A stretch of 64,000 nt of DNA from Maridesulfovibrio frigidus DSM 17176 (GTDB taxonomy: Bacteria > Desulfobacterota > Desulfovibrionia > Desulfovibrionales > Desulfovibrionaceae). A model generated the notes under the pieces. That model did not search any database. It saw only the letters and a list, made by a program, of their open reading frames with translations, and had not been told where the DNA came from. The stretch lies in NCBI RefSeq assembly GCF_000711735.1, contig NZ_JONL01000002.1, positions 496,001 through 560,000 on the forward strand. Direction: 5' to 3'. Below, piece by piece: positions 42,626 to 51,426 of this stretch; within the stretch, counting starts at the first letter, position 1, and each line of letters opens with the position of its first letter. Both the position numbers and the translations under genes were made by a program.

Positions 42626-42907
42626 ATGTGTGAGATATACTCTTCTACGCCACCACCTGAGTATGAACAAATCACCCGCTCTGTCCGGCTAAACGGGCTT
42701 GTCACCAGCATCCGCCTTGAGCGTCGGTTCTGGGCAATACTTGATGATGTGGCGAAACAAGAAGAACTCTCGCTGGGTAAATTTCTAGCGACGCTCCACG
42801 AAGAAGCTTACAGCGTACATGGTGAGATATCTAATTTTGCATCTCTACTACGCGTAGTTTGCACCACATACCTTGTTAAGTATCAGAGCGCCGAAGCTGT
42901 CGCTTAA
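42626..42907 (+). CDS. Ribbon-helix-helix DNA-binding protein
   Basis: A 93-aa protein with an RHH_4-like core: TRSVRLNGLVTSIRLERRFWAILDDVA (about 17-45) followed by helices. AAGGA lies before the ATG. It is 22 bp after the PfpI gene and ends in a terminator, so the pair is probably one transcript and the product may regulate it. The target is unknown. Confidence 0.8.
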   Translation: MCEIYSSTPPPEYEQITRSVRLNGLVTSIRLERRFWAILDDVAKQEELSLGKFLATLHEEAYSVHGEISNFASLLRVVCTTYLVKYQSAEAVA

Positions 42908-42931
42908 AGAATATAAATATCGATCCTCAAT

Positions 42932-42964
42932 AAGCCCTTGATGAGATACATCAAGGGCTTTTTA
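42932..42964 (+). terminator. Terminator after the RHH gene
   Basis: The AAGCCCTTGATG / CATCAAGGGCTT stem with a five-base loop is followed by T5. Confidence 0.92.
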
Positions 42965-43056
42965 ATGGCGTAATATCTAAAATTAAACTAAACAGACTCC
43001 ATCAACGACAAGAACTAGTTACATCAACCTGCAACTCTATCGCCTGAAAGTAAGTA

Positions 43057-43485
43057 ATGAAACTAAATACCGACAATATAGATACAGATAAGATCCTGCT
43101 ATTTTTGCAAAAGCTACCGACCACACTTGCGGCAATTCTGCTCATCACTTGGAGCAAGCCATATTCCAGAGAGTTGCCTGTACCTGAATTTTGGGGCTAT
43201 GCGCTCACAATGCCTATGCGCATCGGTATTGCGGCACTTGGTGGCGCATTTTTATATTTCAGCCTTTTCTATATAAAAGCTAAAAAGCCTAAAGCTGTAG
43301 AAATCTACGACGACCAAATCTGCTCAAAATGCAGCAAAGTTTATATGGCTGGATACGCTGACAAAGGGGCTATGTGTGCCGAATGCGACATCCCGCTGGA
43401 ACCGCTTGCAGGATTCTATGAACGGCATCCTGAATTAAAAGATATTGAAGATCCTCCTCCCGCAAAAGAGGACGACACAAAATAG
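43057..43485 (+). CDS. Membrane protein with zinc-ribbon-like C-terminus
   Basis: A 142-aa protein. It has two hydrophobic segments (about 20-34, TLAAILLITW, and 53-74, IGIAALGGAFLYFSLFYI), then a cytoplasmic region with CSKC...CAEC (about 88 and 108), a four-Cys zinc-ribbon pattern, and an acidic Pro-rich tail. I do not recognise the family. It is a single gene flanked by terminators. Confidence 0.7.
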   Translation: MKLNTDNIDTDKILLFLQKLPTTLAAILLITWSKPYSRELPVPEFWGYALTMPMRIGIAALGGAFLYFSLFYIKAKKPKAVEIYDDQICSKCSKVYMAGYADKGAMCAECDIPLEPLAGFYERHPELKDIEDPPPAKEDDTK

Positions 43486-43492
43486 CTAAATC

Positions 43493-43523
43493 TGCCTCGA
43501 CTTCGGTCGGGGCATTTTTTTTT
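43493..43523 (+). terminator. Terminator after the 43057 gene
   Basis: The TGCCTCGAC / GTCGGGGCA stem (one G-T pair) with a TTCG tetraloop is followed by T9. Confidence 0.92.
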
Positions 43524-43604
43524 GATAACCCTCTTGACCTGTCTATGGCTTTACAGTGCAATATAGATTTCAACATCGGCTGATAAACATGAACGAGGCA
43601 CTCA

Positions 43605-44177
43605 ATGGACACCAAAAATAACATCAACAATAAATCATCTGCACAATCAGCATTGACGGTTGGCAGGCTTGCGAAAAAGTTTGGACTATCGAGATCCACT
43701 CTTCTTTACTACGACACAATCGGACTGCTTTCTCCTTCATCACATATGAAAGGGGAATACCGAACCTACTCGGGTAAAGAAGAACAACGACTTGAGCAGA
43801 TATGCCATTTCCGCAAGGCTGGAATTCCATTGAAAGATATCAAGCGGATTCTGGACACTCCTGACACTCAGCTTTCAGCGGTACTTGAGAACAGGCTCAA
43901 AGAATTAAACGATGAAATAGCATCACTGCACGAACAGAGGCAGTTTATTTCCGGTATTTTGAAAAGCTCCCCTAGCGTGAATGTTTCAGGGCAGCTCAGT
44001 AAAGAGCTGTGGACAGAACTACTGCGAAGCTCAGGATTCAGTGATGCGGACATGCAGGACTGGCATAAAGCTTTCGAAAAATCGCACCCTGATAGGCATC
44101 AGCAATTTTTAGAATATCTACAAATTCCTAACGATGAAATTGCGCTTATTCGGAAATGGTCTGTTGAGCGCGACTAA
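43605..44177 (+). CDS. MerR-family regulator with extra C-terminal domain
   Basis: A 190-aa protein. The MerR winged helix (LTVGRLAKKFGLSRSTLLYYDTIGLLSPS) spans about 17-85, then a coiled-coil dimer helix (about 90-120). Residues about 130-190 form a domain (LSKELWTELLRSSGFSDADMQDWHKAFEK...) whose close homolog stands alone in the next gene. GAGG precedes the ATG. Activating ligand and targets are unknown. Confidence 0.9.
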   Translation: MDTKNNINNKSSAQSALTVGRLAKKFGLSRSTLLYYDTIGLLSPSSHMKGEYRTYSGKEEQRLEQICHFRKAGIPLKDIKRILDTPDTQLSAVLENRLKELNDEIASLHEQRQFISGILKSSPSVNVSGQLSKELWTELLRSSGFSDADMQDWHKAFEKSHPDRHQQFLEYLQIPNDEIALIRKWSVERD

Positions 44178-44274
44178 TTAACATTACCAATTGAATAAGA
44201 TCTGCAGATCTTACGCATATAACTATAATTCATTAAAGCTTTAGCGAATTCCAAAAAGACAAGAGGTTAGCAAC

Positions 44275-44475
44275 ATGGGTATGAGCAGTTCTGAGAACTT
44301 TACTAAGGAACAATGGGTTGAAGTCTTCAAAGATGCCGGGTTTAGCGATGGCGATATGCACCGTTGGCATATTGCATTTGAAAAACTTTATCCTGCTGTC
44401 CATCAGAAATTTTTAGAGCACATACATGTGCCTGAAAATGAAATAGGAAAAATTCGAGAGTGGGCCAAAGCTTAA
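44275..44475 (+). CDS. Free-standing copy of the MerR C-terminal domain
   Basis: A 66-aa protein that is homologous over almost its full length to residues 130-188 of the preceding MerR protein. Shared features are K-x-x-W-x-E-(L/V), GFSD-x-DM-x-x-WH-x-AFEK, HQ-x-FLE and P-x-x-EI-x-x-IR-x-W. AGAGG lies eight bases before the ATG. It is separated from the regulator gene by 97 bp and ends at a hairpin. It could compete with, or be sensed through, the same partner as the MerR domain (inference). Confidence 0.8.
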   Translation: MGMSSSENFTKEQWVEVFKDAGFSDGDMHRWHIAFEKLYPAVHQKFLEHIHVPENEIGKIREWAKA

Positions 44476-44514
44476 AAATCAGATTGATGTTTTGGACAAA
44501 CACTAAACAAACAA

Positions 44515-44546
44515 AAGGGGCGGAAAGCATTTGCTTTCCGCCCCTT
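44515..44546 (+). terminator. Hairpin after the 44275 gene
   Basis: AAGGGGCGGAAAGC pairs perfectly with GCTTTCCGCCCCTT around an ATTT loop. Only a short T stretch is included in the arm. The following 44547-44729 is AT-rich and holds no gene. Confidence 0.75.
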
Positions 44547-44729
44547 ACTAAATAGCTATCAACAATCGTTGCATAACGACTAAATCATCAAAAATAATAT
44601 ATATTAAACTTCATCATATCAGTACCTTTAATTACAATTAAGAAACTACCAACTTTGATACCACAACAATTACTTATCAAATTACGGGCTAACTGAATTG
44701 CTAAATAACTAGCAATACCATTCTCTAAA

Positions 44730-45617
44730 CTACTTGCTCTGCAGCAACCTAGCGCCAGGTTCAACATCTCTAGTAACCCAAACGTTACCGCCGATTACGG
44801 AACCAGCGCCTATGGTTACACGTCCCAAAATTGTCGCACCGGAATATACAATTGTATTATCCTCAACAATTGGATGACGAGCAATTCCTTTGATAAGCTT
44901 GCCGGAATCATCCTGAGGAAAGCTCTTCGCCCCCAAAGTAACCCCTTGATAGAGACGAACGTTGCTACCAATGATACAAGTCTCACCAATAACCGTACCC
45001 GTTCCATGATCGATGAAGAAATGGTCTCCAATCTGCGCACCGGGGTGGATATCAATTCCTGTTTTAGAGTGAGCCATCTCACCGATAATACGGGGGATTA
45101 AGTCCACTTCTAGCTTGTACAATTCATGAGCGATGCGGTGATGAGTCAGCGCAGTGATGCTCGGGTAACAGAATATAGTTTCACCCGGGCTTTTAGATGC
45201 GGGGTCTCCAACATACGCGGCTTGAACATCTGTTGCTAGCAGTCTGCGCATTTCAGGAAGAGTTTGCATAAATTCTGCGGCGATACGCTTAGCCGCGGTC
45301 TCGCAATCAGTGCACGTGCGGTCATCTGTATTGCAAAAGAAACAGTGCCCGCGCATGACCTGCTCAACCAAGATTCTGTACGCAATATCGAGACTGCCAC
45401 CAACGTGGTAGCGCATGGTCTCCGGCCTTATTTCAGAATCTCCGAAATAGCCGGGGAAAATTACAGCTCTGAGACGTTCCACAAGTTCGCTGAGAGCTTC
45501 AAGAGAAGGCATCGGGCGATCATGCTCAGGCATATGATATACAGCCTGATAGGATTCTTCTTCACACAAAGCATCTACAACATCTGACAACATTGAACTT
45601 CCGATTTTAGTTACCAT
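44730..45617 (-). CDS. cysE: Serine O-acetyltransferase
   Basis: A 295-aa hexapeptide-repeat acetyltransferase that makes O-acetylserine for cysteine synthesis. The C-terminal left-handed beta helix has GIDIHPGAQIGDHFFIDHGTG with the catalytic His/Asp, and VIGETCIIG. The N-terminal helical part contains an unusual Cys cluster CFFC...CTDC (about 93-108), absent from the E. coli enzyme. AAGG precedes the ATG. It lies 9 bp after cysK in the same unit. Confidence 0.93.
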   Translation of the reverse strand: MVTKIGSSMLSDVVDALCEEESYQAVYHMPEHDRPMPSLEALSELVERLRAVIFPGYFGDSEIRPETMRYHVGGSLDIAYRILVEQVMRGHCFFCNTDDRTCTDCETAAKRIAAEFMQTLPEMRRLLATDVQAAYVGDPASKSPGETIFCYPSITALTHHRIAHELYKLEVDLIPRIIGEMAHSKTGIDIHPGAQIGDHFFIDHGTGTVIGETCIIGSNVRLYQGVTLGAKSFPQDDSGKLIKGIARHPIVEDNTIVYSGATILGRVTIGAGSVIGGNVWVTRDVEPGARLLQSK

Positions 45618-45626
45618 ATATTAACC

Positions 45627-46550
45627 TTAGTCCTGAAAAAGTGCGGTGCTTAAATACCGTTCACCAGTGTCGGGAACGATAAAGACCACGATCTTATCTT
45701 TATTTTCTTTACGTTTTGAAATTTCGATTGCCACATGTGCTGCTGCCCCTGCGGAAATACCGCACAAAATGCCTTCTTCTTTGAGTAACCGACGGGCCAT
45801 GGCAAGAGCGTCCGCATCGTCGACTCTAACGATTTCGTCTACGATATCCGTCTGGAGAACCTCCGGCACAAATCCCGCGCCGATCCCTTGAATGCCATGA
45901 GGGCCAGGCGATCCGCCTGATAATACTGGTGACTTAGATGGCTCTACGGCCACGATTTTAACATCAGGGTTGCGGCTTTTCAGAACAGAACCGACTCCGG
46001 TTACAGAACCGCCTGTTCCCACGCCAGCCACAAAAATATCAATTTTACCGTCAGTGTCCCGCCAGATTTCCTCTGCGGTACCTGTACGGTGAGCTTTCGG
46101 ATTATCAGGATTAGCAAACTGCATAGGCATGAAAGAATCTGCTGTCTCTTCAGCAATTTCGCGAGCCTTGTTAATAGCACCCGCCATACCTTTAGGAGCA
46201 GGTGTTAAAACAAGTTCTGCTCCAAAACCTTTGAGCAAATCTTTGCGTTCCTGACTCATGCTTTCCGGCATGGTCAAAATAAGTTTGTACCCTTTTACGG
46301 CACAAACAAAAGCAAGCCCTAGACCAGTATTACCACTGGTAGGCTCAACGATGACAGTTCCTTCTTTAACGTCACCGCGCTTCTCTGCTTCCTCAATCAT
46401 AGAAACACCAATACGATCTTTGACGGATGAACACGGGTTGAAGAACTCGAGCTTTGCCACAACTGTTCCCAGACAGCCTTCTGCAGTCCGGCCCAGTTTG
46501 ACCAGTGGAGTGTCTCCGACCAGAGAAATCATTGATTCATGTATGTTCAT
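45627..46550 (-). CDS. cysK: Cysteine synthase A (O-acetylserine sulfhydrylase)
   Basis: A 307-aa PLP enzyme that forms cysteine from O-acetylserine and sulfide. The PLP Lys is in [11 protein letters not shown], the substrate loop is TSGNTG, and the phosphate-binding [10 protein letters not shown] and the ISAGAA serine region are present. It is paired with cysE, and the two proteins are known to form the cysteine synthase complex. In this sulfide-producing type of organism it is the direct route for sulfide assimilation. Confidence 0.96.
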   Translation of the reverse strand: MNIHESMISLVGDTPLVKLGRTAEGCLGTVVAKLEFFNPCSSVKDRIGVSMIEEAEKRGDVKEGTVIVEPTSGNTGLGLAFVCAVKGYKLILTMPESMSQERKDLLKGFGAELVLTPAPKGMAGAINKAREIAEETADSFMPMQFANPDNPKAHRTGTAEEIWRDTDGKIDIFVAGVGTGGSVTGVGSVLKSRNPDVKIVAVEPSKSPVLSGGSPGPHGIQGIGAGFVPEVLQTDIVDEIVRVDDADALAMARRLLKEEGILCGISAGAAAHVAIEISKRKENKDKIVVFIVPDTGERYLSTALFQD

Positions 46551-46678
46551 CTGTCCCTCGTTTCAGTTTGGCGCGCGAATAGGCGTTTACGTTTCTATAA
46601 TTAATAAATCTGCGTACATGTCAGACTTATTTTCTTGATACAAATAGGTAGCAACTGATTATGCCTAGTCAACCACCA

Positions 46679-46725
46679 TAAAAAAATACGGACGAGAAAC
46701 TCGTGTAAAAGATTTCTCGTCCGTA
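46679..46725 (-). terminator. Terminator after nifS
   Basis: On the minus strand TACGGACGAGAAA pairs with TTTCTCGTCCGTA and is followed by T6. It separates the nifU-nifS unit from cysK-cysE, whose promoter should lie between 46551 and 46680. Confidence 0.9.
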
Positions 46726-46758
46726 TTGATAATTTATCTTAAATCATAACCTTCAGTC

Positions 46759-47946
46759 CTAATGATCATCAACCCAGTCCAACCCTTCATCGCCGCGACG
46801 GAATGGTGAAAACTCACGCAATCTGCTGATGATCGGTGGAAGTTCCTTAAGAACCAGATCAATATCTTCGTCAGTGTTGTAAACCGACAAGGAGAATCTG
46901 AGCGAACCGTGTGCATAGGTGAAAGGTACACCCATTGCGCGCAGTACGTGCGAAGGTTCGAGACTGCCGGAAGTACAGGCAGAACCGGAACTTGCACAGA
47001 TCTTAAACTGATCAAGCAGAAGGAGCATTGCTTCACCTTCAATGTACTTGAATGCGATACTCAAGGTGTTAGGCAATCTTGCTGCCTCAACCCCATTAAT
47101 CATCGCATCAGGGATAGAAGCCATAAGGCCCTTTTCAAGCCTATCACGCATGGCTCTGACTCTGGTATTCTCTTCATCAATATGGCTAACAGCCAGATCC
47201 ATGGCCACACCAAGGCCGACAATGCCCGGAATATTTTCGGTTCCGCCTCTACGTCCAAGCTCCTGATGTCCACCCAGCATAAACGGCCTGAATGGAGTAT
47301 TGCGGCGTAAGTAAAGAGCACCTACGCCCTTAGGGGCGTGAATCTTATGTCCAGAGAGAACCAAGTAATCGACAGGCAACTTCTTAAGATCAAGAGGAAT
47401 CTTACCCACGGCCTGAACCGCATCAGTATGAAACAAAACGCCCCGTTCCTTTGTGATCTCAACCAGCTCTTCGATAGGGGAAATTACGCCGGACTCATTA
47501 TTAGCATACATAACAGAAACAAGAGCGGTATCAGGCCTGATGGCCTCACGAAGATGATCAGGGTCCATGCGCCCTTCGGAATCAACTCCAAGCAAGGTAA
47601 TTTCATACCCCTTACGCTCGAGATGCTTGGCTACATTTAAAACAGCCGGATGCTCAACACGGGTAGTGATGATATGCTTCTTAGTCGGCTGTGATTCAAT
47701 GGCGGAATGAATAGCGGTATTATCGCCTTCTGTTCCACATGATGTGAAAATGATTTCAGAAGGCTCACATCCGAGTCCCGCTGCAACCTTTTCACGAGCT
47801 TCAGACAAGTACTTACCGGACCTGCCGCCAAGTCCATGCATGCTGGAAGGGTTACCATACTCTTCTTCCAGTAAAGGTATAATTGCTTCCTTTACTTCAG
47901 GAGCGACCATAGTCGTTGCGTTGTTATCAAGATATACTGGACGCAT
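46759..47946 (-). CDS. nifS: Cysteine desulfurase NifS
   Basis: A 395-aa PLP enzyme that takes sulfur from cysteine for Fe-S cluster assembly. It starts with VYLDNNATT and has the PLP Lys in SGHKIHAPKG and the persulfide Cys in SSGSACTSG. The long active loop identifies a group I (IscS/NifS) enzyme. It begins 1 bp after nifU, so scaffold and desulfurase are co-translated. Confidence 0.95.
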   Translation of the reverse strand: MRPVYLDNNATTMVAPEVKEAIIPLLEEEYGNPSSMHGLGGRSGKYLSEAREKVAAGLGCEPSEIIFTSCGTEGDNTAIHSAIESQPTKKHIITTRVEHPAVLNVAKHLERKGYEITLLGVDSEGRMDPDHLREAIRPDTALVSVMYANNESGVISPIEELVEITKERGVLFHTDAVQAVGKIPLDLKKLPVDYLVLSGHKIHAPKGVGALYLRRNTPFRPFMLGGHQELGRRGGTENIPGIVGLGVAMDLAVSHIDEENTRVRAMRDRLEKGLMASIPDAMINGVEAARLPNTLSIAFKYIEGEAMLLLLDQFKICASSGSACTSGSLEPSHVLRAMGVPFTYAHGSLRFSLSVYNTDEDIDLVLKELPPIISRLREFSPFRRGDEGLDWVDDH

Positions 47947-47947
47947 C

Positions 47948-48793
47948 TTACGCCTCCCGCACGGTTATGGCTTCTTCAACTGTTTCCTTCAGCCTGCGCT
48001 CAACGAAATCCTTGAGAGTTACACCGCTGGAAGGACAGCCTACACAAGCTCCGCGTAAAGAAACAATAACTTCTGTTCCTTCGATATCTATAAGTTCTAT
48101 ATCACCGCCATCCTTATGTAAGGCAGGGCGTATTTCTTCATCAATAGTCTGGGAAACAAGCTGAAAACGCTTGATATTAGTAAGCTTAACAGGCTCTACA
48201 ACAAGAGGCTTAAGATCTAGCTCTGTCACGCCAAAGCGGATTTCATCGATTATTTCACCGATCCGCTCATGACAGTCCTCACAGCCTCCGCCAGCCTTGG
48301 TGAAGTTGGTAACTTCTTCAAGAGTGGTAAGCTTGTTGTCGATAACTGCGCGCTTGATCTGTAAATCCGTAACGCCAAAGCACTTACAGACAATTTCACC
48401 TTCGGGCGCTGGGGCTGCTTCTTCTCCCCTGTAACATCTAATGGCGTCCTCAAGAGCTTCCTGCCCCATCACAGAACAGTGCATCTTTTCCTTAGGCAAT
48501 CCACCGAGAGCGTCTGCGATATCCTGATTAGATACCTTTTCAGCATCCTCAACAGTCATTCCCTTTACCATCTCAGTGAGCACCGAGCTTGAGGCAATGG
48601 CGCTGGCACAACCAAATGTCTGAAACTTTGCGTCTTCAATAACCCCATTATCATCTATCTTAAGGAACAAGCGTAATGCATCGCCACATGAAAGACTTCC
48701 GACTTCGCCGACAACAGTATCATCGCCTTCAATAGTTCCGCTATTCTTTGGATTCAAAAAATGTTCTCTGACCTTATCTGTATATTCCCACAT
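47948..48793 (-). CDS. nifU: Fe-S cluster scaffold NifU
   Basis: A 281-aa three-part scaffold. It has an IscU-like N-terminal domain (about 1-125, with GCASAIASSS and the conserved Cys), a central [2Fe-2S] BFD-type domain (CKCFG... CEDCHERIG, about 137-185) and a C-terminal NifU domain with the CVGCPSS cluster-binding motif (about 255). It receives sulfur from NifS. GGAGGA lies directly before the ATG. Confidence 0.95.
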   Translation of the reverse strand: MWEYTDKVREHFLNPKNSGTIEGDDTVVGEVGSLSCGDALRLFLKIDDNGVIEDAKFQTFGCASAIASSSVLTEMVKGMTVEDAEKVSNQDIADALGGLPKEKMHCSVMGQEALEDAIRCYRGEEAAPAPEGEIVCKCFGVTDLQIKRAVIDNKLTTLEEVTNFTKAGGGCEDCHERIGEIIDEIRFGVTELDLKPLVVEPVKLTNIKRFQLVSQTIDEEIRPALHKDGGDIELIDIEGTEVIVSLRGACVGCPSSGVTLKDFVERRLKETVEEAITVREA

Positions 48794-48838
48794 GATATCC
48801 TCCGAATCCCTCTTGCAGGGATGAATTATTTTATGAAG

Positions 48839-48863
48839 CCGGACAGTTTACACAGACCGGACA
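48839..48863. promoter_or_regulatory. Direct-repeat operator candidate upstream of nifU
   Basis: CCGGACA occurs at 48839-48845 and again at 48857-48863, an 18-bp period, within the leader of nifU. Its form and place suggest an Rrf2/IscR-type binding site. Confidence 0.4.
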
Positions 48864-48980
48864 ACTTTGTTATATTGAAAATATACGCACTTCTCAGATA
48901 TTGTGAAGATAAAATTAACCTAATCCATTTCAGATATGGTACAACTTTTCACAACAAGTAAGCTTTACCATTTATATTCC

Positions 48981-49024
48981 ATACCTTTTTGGTATAGATT
49001 ATTCTACGCCCAAACCTTTTGGTT
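48981..49024. promoter_or_regulatory. Two related palindromes in the nifU upstream gap
   Basis: ATACC-TTTTT-GGTAT (48981-48995) and AACC-TTTT-GGTT (about 49013-49024) are both of the form ACC-T(4-5)-GGT, 30 bp apart, just behind the butyrate kinase stop. The rest of 48794-49037 holds no gene. Confidence 0.35.
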
Positions 49025-49037
49025 CGCAACAATAATA

Positions 49038-50150
49038 TTAAGACTCTGTACTATTTATAATAGAACCATTTGAATAATCTGCCGGAATAAGCTCGCCGCG
49101 CAAAACGGATAATCCGCCCATACCCATAACTTCCATCTCTTCAAGGCCTGTTAAAACATACACTGGGCCAATCATCCCGACCATTTCCTCAACTGCACAG
49201 GTCAGCTTTTTACTATTTGCTACGCCGCCAGTGATAATAACTGCGTTTACAGCTTTTTTATCAGAGTCGCCCTTCATTAATGCGGGCACAAATGAGCAGA
49301 TATGCTTTGAAATATTGTAAGCTAGAGCATCAAAAACAAGCGCAGCGTCTTTATCTCCGTCCTCAATGCGCTTTTCAACCTCACGCAAATCATTTGTCCC
49401 GAGCAAGCCAATAATTCCTGATCCCGAGGTTACTTTTTTACGTAACTCATCAAATGAAAATTTTCCAGACTGTATCAAATCAAGAACAGGCAGAACAGGA
49501 AGACAGCCAGACCTTTCAGGACTGAATGGACCTTCTCCGTCAAGAGCATTTACAACATCAACAATGCGCCCATCTCGATGGGCCCCGATTGAAGCCCCAC
49601 CACCAATATGGGCAACAATAAATTTACCTTTCTCATATTCAACTCCAAGCTTTGCAGCAACGGACCGAGCCACTCCTCGCTGACTTAAAGCATGAAAAAC
49701 ACTTCTGCGTTTAATTTCAGAAAACCCAGTAACTTTGGCAACAGGGTCCATTTCATCGGTTACCACAGGATCCATTATCATAGATGGAACAGACCATTTT
49801 TCTGCCAACTCACGCGCTATCATAGCACCAAGATTGCACGGATGAACTCCATATTTACCACTTTCAAGATCCGCAATCATTTCATCATTTATAGAATATG
49901 GCCCACCCGGGATAGCTCTAAGCAATCCACCTCTGCCAACAACAATATCCGGCAGACCGTTTTTAAGCGAGTCCTTTATCAAAGAAAGAACCTGCTCTGT
50001 ACGGAACTCCTTCTGTTCAAGCACAGATGAAAATTGATCTATAGTTTCACGGGGATGCCGAACTTCCGCACTTAAAGATACCGCTTCATCACAAAAGAGG
50101 GCGACAGATGTGGAAGTCGAACCTGGATTTATTACGAGAACTTTGTACAT
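49038..50150 (-). CDS. buk: Butyrate kinase
   Basis: A 370-aa acetokinase-family enzyme that interconverts butyryl (or branched acyl) phosphate and the acid with ATP. Seen: VLVINPGSTSTS, the phosphate-binding HIGGGASIGAHRDG, SGSGI and a late IITGGVANS. The ATG at 50150 is preceded by GGGAG and gives the typical MYKVLVINPGS start. No phosphotransbutyrylase gene is adjacent. Confidence 0.9.
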   Translation of the reverse strand: MYKVLVINPGSTSTSVALFCDEAVSLSAEVRHPRETIDQFSSVLEQKEFRTEQVLSLIKDSLKNGLPDIVVGRGGLLRAIPGGPYSINDEMIADLESGKYGVHPCNLGAMIARELAEKWSVPSMIMDPVVTDEMDPVAKVTGFSEIKRRSVFHALSQRGVARSVAAKLGVEYEKGKFIVAHIGGGASIGAHRDGRIVDVVNALDGEGPFSPERSGCLPVLPVLDLIQSGKFSFDELRKKVTSGSGIIGLLGTNDLREVEKRIEDGDKDAALVFDALAYNISKHICSFVPALMKGDSDKKAVNAVIITGGVANSKKLTCAVEEMVGMIGPVYVLTGLEEMEVMGMGGLSVLRGELIPADYSNGSIINSTES

Positions 50151-50365
50151 CGCTTCATCTCCCATGAGTCATTTAGCAGAAACCAACCATCCCATTATGC
50201 GATAAAAAACTTCAAAACAAAAGTTCTACCTAATTCTTTAACGGAAGGCCCATTCACATACTAATTCAGTATACTTAAACAAACTATTCAGCAAACGTAC
50301 TTGACTAAGATCAAACAGACATTCATGTTTGCTCCATCTTATCGAACCTAAATGGACGGACCAGC

Positions 50366-50986
50366 ATGACTCTTAAAATTGTTCCAATTAATTCACAGTC
50401 CGAAACCCGTAAAAAAATTCTACACGCAGCCTACAAATGTCTGGCACAAATAGGGTTCAACCGCTTAACTCCTGACGAAATTGCTCTCAGATCAGGTGTT
50501 TCTAGAAAAATTATATTTCATCACTACAAAGGTTTAGAAAATTTACTAAGCGATCTTGGCGAATCTGGTTTTTACTGGCCCACCACAGACGAATTGCTAG
50601 CTAACACGCCAGATGAATTCCCAAATATGGACCCGGAAAAACAGGTCGGAGCATTCTTTCTATCACTTCGCAAAGAGCTTGAAGAACGACCAGAAACCCT
50701 GCGCATAATGGCGTGGGAAATGCTGGAAAAATCTGCGCTGTCCGAAGAGCTTGAAGATGTGCGAGTCAGAACGGCTCTGGAATTTTTTGAGCATCTTGGA
50801 GACGACGTTCCTGACGATGTAGACTTGGCGGCAGCTGTTGCCCTGCTGGGCGGGGGAATATCATACCTTGCCATTCGCTCACTTAACACCAAGACATACG
50901 GCGGAGTGAGCCTGCAAGACGAAGTCGGTTGGGAAAGACTTGAGCACGCGATGCATCGCATGCTCAAGGGTTTGCTTTTTCAATAA
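50366..50986 (+). CDS. TetR-family regulator (1)
   Basis: A 206-aa regulator. The N-terminal helix-turn-helix (RKKILHAAYKCLAQIGFNRLTPDEIALRSGVSRKIIFHHY) spans about 12-55, followed by an all-helical ligand domain. It is divergent from butyrate kinase. A CAAACA-N8-TGTTTG dyad lies 35-54 bp upstream (50312-50331) and could be its operator. The inducer is unknown. Confidence 0.9.
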   Translation: MTLKIVPINSQSETRKKILHAAYKCLAQIGFNRLTPDEIALRSGVSRKIIFHHYKGLENLLSDLGESGFYWPTTDELLANTPDEFPNMDPEKQVGAFFLSLRKELEERPETLRIMAWEMLEKSALSEELEDVRVRTALEFFEHLGDDVPDDVDLAAAVALLGGGISYLAIRSLNTKTYGGVSLQDEVGWERLEHAMHRMLKGLLFQ

Positions 50987-51006
50987 GAATTAGAGAGAAT
51001 TAAGTT

Positions 51007-51306
51007 CTACCGACTAAGCCGATAAAACATCACCATTGGTGAAGCTAGAAACATTATCGTCGTAGCAAAATTAGCCGGCAAAGACATCTGAACGCCTATC
51101 ATCACGCCAAGCAGAATAAGTATCCACGGGATACATCCTTTCACATAAACCTGCCCTATCGGCCCGAAGAAAATGCACAGCAACATACCTAGCCACAGTA
51201 CGCGCGGCTTTGTTTTTCTCAAACGAAGGCCAAGCCAAATCGGAATCAAAGTAGCCGCAATAAGCAACACAATTACCAATATGCTGTTTAAATCTAATTC
51301 ATTCAT
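51007..51306 (-). CDS. Small membrane protein
   Basis: A 99-aa protein with three hydrophobic helices (ILVIVLLIAATLIPIWLGL, VLWLGMLLCIFFGPIG, WILILLGVMIGVQM) and a basic loop after the first. No motif of known function. AAGGGA precedes the ATG. It is convergent with the TetR gene, with only a 20-bp gap. Confidence 0.75.
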   Translation of the reverse strand: MNELDLNSILVIVLLIAATLIPIWLGLRLRKTKPRVLWLGMLLCIFFGPIGQVYVKGCIPWILILLGVMIGVQMSLPANFATTIMFLASPMVMFYRLSR

Positions 51307-51426
51307 AATAGTCCCTTATACCTAATTATTTTGTCTTTGCTAACTTTTGACATTGCAACGCAGAAATTTTTTAGAGCTTTATGCAAGTATGCATTTTATA
51401 CAAGCCCAATTATTTCAATCATAGGC

